Assembly: GCF_002224675.1 (NCBI RefSeq)
Contig: NZ_NMPZ01000007.1
Span: 93,898 to 157,897, forward strand
Source: Segatella copri
Lineage (GTDB): Bacteria; Bacteroidota; Bacteroidia; Bacteroidales; Bacteroidaceae
Direction of reading: 5' to 3'
Length of the DNA stretch: 64,000 bases
Below, one piece after another: positions 60,608 through 64,000 of the stretch. Position 1 is the stretch's first letter, and each line of letters starts with the position of its first letter. A program made the position numbers and the translations under genes. The notes beneath the pieces are model-generated. The model saw only the letters and a list, made by a program, of their open reading frames with translations. It made no database searches and was not told where the DNA came from.

Positions 60608-61495
60608 ATGAAAGCATTTGTTTTCCCTGGTCAGGGTTCTCAGTTCGTAGGTATGGGTAAGGACCTCTACGATAACAACGCATTGGCAAAAGAACTTTTC
60701 GATAAGGCTGATGAAATTCTCGGCTTTAAGATTACTGATATTATGTTCGCTGGTACAGACGAGCAGTTGAAGGAAACCAAGGTTACCCAGCCTGCAGTAT
60801 TCCTCCACTCTGTTATCTCTGCTCTTTGCCTGGGCGATGAGTTCCAGCCTGCTATGGTAGCTGGTCACTCTCTCGGTGAGTTCTCAGCCTTGGTAGCTGC
60901 AGGTGCTATGGCCTTCGAGGATGGCTTGAAGCTGGTGGCTGCACGTGCCAACGCTATGCAGAAGGCCTGCGAGGCTAATCCTGGAACTATGGCTGCCATC
61001 ATCGGTTTGCCTGATGAGAAGGTTGAGGAAATCTGCGCTCAGGTTAGCACAGAGGGCAACGTTGTAGTTGCTGCCAACTACAACTGCCCTGGTCAGCTCG
61101 TTATCTCTGGTAATGTTGATGCTATCAATGCTGCCTGCGAGCAGTTGAAGGCTGCCGGTGCCAAGCGTGCCCTGCCATTGAAGGTAGGTGGTGCTTTCCA
61201 CTCTCCATTGATGCAGCCAGCAAAGGATGAACTTCAGGCAGCTATCGAGAAGACTGCTTTCTCAGCTCCTAAGTGCCCTGTTTATCAGAATGTAGATGGC
61301 AAGCCTCATACAGATCCAGCTGAGATTCAGCAGAACCTCATTGCTCAGCTCACAAGTTCAGTACGCTGGACAGCTTCTGTTCAGGCTATGATTGCTGATG
61401 GTGCTGACGATTTCACAGAGTGTGGTCCTGGCAAGGCTTTGCAGGGTATGATTGGCCGCATCGACAAGACTGTAGGTAATCACGGTATTGCATAA
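60608..61495 (+). CDS. fabD: Malonyl-CoA:ACP transacylase
   Basis: This 295-residue enzyme loads malonyl groups on ACP for fatty-acid synthesis. The active-site Ser88 is in VAGHSLGEFSALVAAG, the oxyanion loop is PGQGSQFVGMG and the catalytic His lies in GGAFHSPLMQPA. Length is normal. It stands apart from other fab genes, between its own promoter and a strong terminator. Confidence 0.95.
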   Translation: MKAFVFPGQGSQFVGMGKDLYDNNALAKELFDKADEILGFKITDIMFAGTDEQLKETKVTQPAVFLHSVISALCLGDEFQPAMVAGHSLGEFSALVAAGAMAFEDGLKLVAARANAMQKACEANPGTMAAIIGLPDEKVEEICAQVSTEGNVVVAANYNCPGQLVISGNVDAINAACEQLKAAGAKRALPLKVGGAFHSPLMQPAKDELQAAIEKTAFSAPKCPVYQNVDGKPHTDPAEIQQNLIAQLTSSVRWTASVQAMIADGADDFTECGPGKALQGMIGRIDKTVGNHGIA

Positions 61496-61515
61496 TCAGC
61501 TATCAGAATAATCAT

Positions 61516-61566
61516 GCGTTTTATCTTTCCGGCAAAGGCGTTGCCGGGAGGATAAAACGTTTTATC
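61516..61566 (+). terminator. Terminator after fabD
   Basis: CGTTTTATC-CCGGC pairs with GCCGG-GATAAAACG, followed by TTTTATC. Confidence 0.85.
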
Positions 61567-61586
61567 ATTTAAGTAACGACCGCTAA

Positions 61587-63779
61587 ATGAAGGAAAAAAT
61601 AGTTATTTACCAGGTTCTCCCCCGATTGTTTGGTAACAGGAATACCACCCGTAAGGAGAATGGCAACATTGAAGAAAACGGTTGCGGAAAGCTTAATAAC
61701 TTTAGTGATGAGGTGTTGGCCCGTATTCATGACATGGGTTTCACTCATATCTGGTTTACAGGTGTGATTCGTCACGCTACACAGACAAACTACTCATCTT
61801 ATGGTATTCCTACTCAGCATGCTGAGGTGGTAAAGGGCAAGGCTGGATCGCCATACGCCATTACCGACTATTATGACATTGACCCTGATTTGGCCGTGAA
61901 TGTCAGCCTGAGAATGAAGGAGTGGGAGACTCTTATCGAGCGTACGCACAAGGCTGGTATGAAGGTCATCATGGACTTTGTGCCGAACCATGTGGCTCGT
62001 GAGTATCATTCCATCTGCAAACCGGCAGGTGTACGGGATCTGGGAGAAGATGATGATACCAATATGCACTTCTCTACGAAGAATAATTTCTATTATACAT
62101 GGGGCGATCTCGACCTGAATGAAGTTCGCTACTCTAAACCGGAGTTCAAGGCTTATAATGCCAAGGATGCCAAAATCTATGAGCCATACGAGGAGAGTCC
62201 GGCAAGAGCTACGGGAAATGACCGTTTCGACAACCGCCCGGGTTGCAACGACTGGTATGAGACCGTGAAGCTCAACTATGGTGTGGATTACTGTGATGCA
62301 GGTGGCAGAAGCTATCACTACGAGCCGGTGCCAAGCACCTGGGGTAAGATGACGGATATCCTGCTCTACTGGGCAAGCAAGGGTGTAGATGGATTCCGCT
62401 GCGACATGGCAGAGATGGTGCCTACGGCATTCTGGTCATACGCTACGGCGATTCTGAAGTCCAAGTTTCCTCATATCATTGTTATCGGTGAGGTGTATGA
62501 TCCTAACCAGTATCGCAACTATGTGAAGGCGGGATTCGATTATCTCTACGATAAGGTGGGCATGTATGATTGTCTTCGCGGTGTGATTCGTGGTGAGCGT
62601 CCGGCAGCCAGTATCACTCACGAGTGGCAGGTGGTGGATGACATCCGCGATCACATGCTCTACTTCCTGGAGAACCATGATGAGCAGCGCATAGCCAGCG
62701 ACTTCTTCTGCGGCAGCGCCATGAAGGCGATTCCTGCAGCAGCCATGAGTCTCTTCTTCCAGAAGAATCCTTTCATGCTCTACAGCGGACAGGAGTTTGG
62801 CGAGAAGGGTATGGACAAGGAAGGATTCAGCGGCAGAGATGGCCGTACTACGATATTCGACTACTGGAGTCCGGAGACCCTGACCCATGCTTATCAGGAA
62901 GGTGAGGAGGAAGCATATACTGCAGAGCAGAAATATCTGGCTGCTACCTATCGCCAGCTTCTCCGTCTTGCCAATGAGGAGAAGGCGCTTCGCGAAGGTG
63001 ATACCTTCGACCTGATGTATGTGAATCCGGGTTCAGAGGGCTTCGATCCACGTACTAATTTTGCCTTCCTTCGCAAGAAGGATAATGAGGTGATGCTCAT
63101 CGTGCTCAACTTTGCCCAGGAGGCTCGCCAGCTGCAGGTATGCATCCCTGGTCATGCTTTTGATTTCTTCCAGATTACGGAAGAGGAGGTTCTGGTAACT
63201 GAATTGTTCTCGGGAGGCAAGAAGAAGGTAGAGTTGAAGAGGAATGGCGTATTCCCGATATCAATGGATGCTAACGGAGTAAGAATCTATAAATTCAATG
63301 TTAAGATGGAGGAAAGTGATATCATATTGAATGAGCATCATAAGGAGGAATTCCCTCCTGCTCATACGGCTGAGCATCTGCTCAACCAGTTGATGGTTCG
63401 CATGTTTGGCTGTGAGCGCAGCCGCAATGCACATATTGAGCGCAAGAAGAGTAAGATGACCTTCGTAGTCGATCACAAGCCTACCCGCCAGGAGGAGAAG
63501 GAGATTGAGACGGAGATGAATCGCCTGATAGAGCTTGATATGCCTGTGACTTACGAGTTTGTGGATCGCGACCACATTCCAGCAGAGGTGAAACTCGATC
63601 GTTTGCCTGATGATGCTAGTGAAACCTTGCGTCTGGTTCGTATCGGCGATTATGATGTTTGTCCATGTATTGGCAAGCACGTCCGTTCAACGGCTCAGAT
63701 TGGCAAGTTTGTATTGCTCGGTACGAATTGGGATGAGCACGCTCACTCATTGCGTATCCGCTTCAAGATTGTACAATAA
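61587..63779 (+). CDS. GH13 alpha-amylase fused to an AlaX-like tRNA-editing domain
   Basis: This 730-residue protein has no signal peptide, so it should be cytoplasmic. Residues 1 to about 572 form a GH13 enzyme: DFVPNH (130-135), nucleophile Asp273 in GVDGFRCDMAE, acid/base Glu302 in VIGEVYDPN, Asp365 in FLENHDEQR, then a beta domain ending NGVRIYKFNV. It probably acts on glycogen or imported malto-oligosaccharides. From about 574 a second domain follows: His593-x3-His597 in AHTAEHLLNQ and Cys694-x3-His698 in CPCIGKHV, the four zinc ligands of AlaX/alanyl-tRNA synthetase editing domains, plus SETLRLVRIGDYD. It would hydrolyse mischarged Ser-tRNA(Ala) or similar. An in-frame ATG (63306) opens the second part, and a TAA lies in the +1 frame at the joint (within GTTAAG), so a small indel could have joined two genes. 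Both domains look intact. Confidence 0.85.
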   Translation: MKEKIVIYQVLPRLFGNRNTTRKENGNIEENGCGKLNNFSDEVLARIHDMGFTHIWFTGVIRHATQTNYSSYGIPTQHAEVVKGKAGSPYAITDYYDIDPDLAVNVSLRMKEWETLIERTHKAGMKVIMDFVPNHVAREYHSICKPAGVRDLGEDDDTNMHFSTKNNFYYTWGDLDLNEVRYSKPEFKAYNAKDAKIYEPYEESPARATGNDRFDNRPGCNDWYETVKLNYGVDYCDAGGRSYHYEPVPSTWGKMTDILLYWASKGVDGFRCDMAEMVPTAFWSYATAILKSKFPHIIVIGEVYDPNQYRNYVKAGFDYLYDKVGMYDCLRGVIRGERPAASITHEWQVVDDIRDHMLYFLENHDEQRIASDFFCGSAMKAIPAAAMSLFFQKNPFMLYSGQEFGEKGMDKEGFSGRDGRTTIFDYWSPETLTHAYQEGEEEAYTAEQKYLAATYRQLLRLANEEKALREGDTFDLMYVNPGSEGFDPRTNFAFLRKKDNEVMLIVLNFAQEARQLQVCIPGHAFDFFQITEEEVLVTELFSGGKKKVELKRNGVFPISMDANGVRIYKFNVKMEESDIILNEHHKEEFPPAHTAEHLLNQLMVRMFGCERSRNAHIERKKSKMTFVVDHKPTRQEEKEIETEMNRLIELDMPVTYEFVDRDHIPAEVKLDRLPDDASETLRLVRIGDYDVCPCIGKHVRSTAQIGKFVLLGTNWDEHAHSLRIRFKIVQ

Positions 63780-63788
63780 TATAAAATA

Positions 63789-63827
63789 AGCAGTAATGGA
63801 GTAATAGCCCATTGCTGCTTTTTTTCT
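63789..63827 (+). terminator. Terminator after the GH13-AlaX gene
   Basis: AGCAGTAATGG pairs with CCATTGCTGCT, followed by seven T. Confidence 0.88.
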
Positions 63828-63889
63828 TGTATAATCCCTGCTTCCTTCTTTCCTTTTCTTTCGCGCACATAAATGTTTTTTCTCGAAAA

Positions 63890-63990
63890 AGTATCAAAGT
63901 ATCATTGATTTCTGGCATGTTGTTGATACATAAAGGCTTATAAAGTGGGATTTCCGAATATGTTTACAAAAAAGTATCATGGAAGTATCA
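63890..63990. repeat. Paired AGTATCA repeats at the window end
   Basis: AGTATCA occurs at 63890, 63898, 63973 and 63984, in two pairs, with an inverted TGATAC near 63924. They may be binding sites in front of a gene beyond the window. Confidence 0.4.
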
Positions 63991-64000
63991 TGAATTCCAG

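Overview
The window reads as a chromosomal segment of a gut or oral Bacteroidales bacterium, most likely Prevotella/Segatella. This is inferred from gene families and promoter style; no database search was possible. Promoters follow the Bacteroidetes -33/-7 pattern (TTTG, about 20 nt, TAnnTTTG), Shine-Dalgarno sequences are mostly absent, and typical Bacteroidetes neighbours occur: HsdR-N next to holA, RprX/RprY, an EF-G paralog with altered GTPase motifs, an ilvD-ilvB-ilvN-thioesterase-ilvC block, and Nif3 followed by a C4 zinc-ribbon protein. I saw no rRNA, tRNA, CRISPR array or integrase.

Layout. 1-2919 (minus): agmatine deiminase, N-carbamoylputrescine amidase and an AEC transporter cut by the window edge. 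3075-4797: Nif3-like protein and zinc-ribbon coiled-coil protein. 4899-11612 is the accessory part: a DUF5675 protein, a VirE-N/DUF3987 P-loop protein with two unknown small genes upstream, two tiny overlapping ORFs, a REP-associated tyrosine transposase (RAYT) between REP-like repeats, an HU-like protein and a 33-residue 'smalltalk' peptide gene. The stretch is rich in palindromes, tandem repeats and inverted repeats. 11647-16295: TerB/DnaJ protein, MaoC hydratase, UDP-glucose dehydrogenase, HsdR-N protein and DNA polymerase III delta. 17286-19971: XRE regulator, then pyrK and pyrD separated by a REP element.

20275-26465 is the aromatic amino acid region: a promoter, a 29-residue leader peptide with a Phe/Tyr block, an intrinsic terminator, then prephenate dehydratase, aminotransferase, DAHP synthase-chorismate mutase and prephenate dehydrogenase, followed by a glutamate synthase small-subunit-like gene. 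This looks like a transcription attenuator that senses both end products. 26560-32452: secreted hypothetical protein, ffh, folD and a GH51 arabinofuranosidase with an extra N-terminal domain. 32706-39193: branched-chain amino acid genes. 39325-42852: recJ-recQ. 43030-47740: secreted C1 peptidase, Xaa-Pro aminopeptidase, patatin-like protein, trmD. 48100-51710: aconitase and citrate synthase. 52086-58992: small membrane protein, hemW, EF-G paralog, rprX-rprY, small membrane protein. 59167-63779: rpsF-rpsR-rplI, fabD, and a GH13 amylase fused in frame to an AlaX-like tRNA-editing domain.

Best leads for something undescribed: (1) the GH13-AlaX fusion; (2) the Phe/Tyr leader-peptide attenuator; (3) the RAYT/REP family with a 104-bp repeat in two near-identical copies; (4) the DUF3987/HU/smalltalk/DUF5675 cassette; (5) short tandem repeats that copy the 3' end of a gene including its stop codon, seen at four genes.
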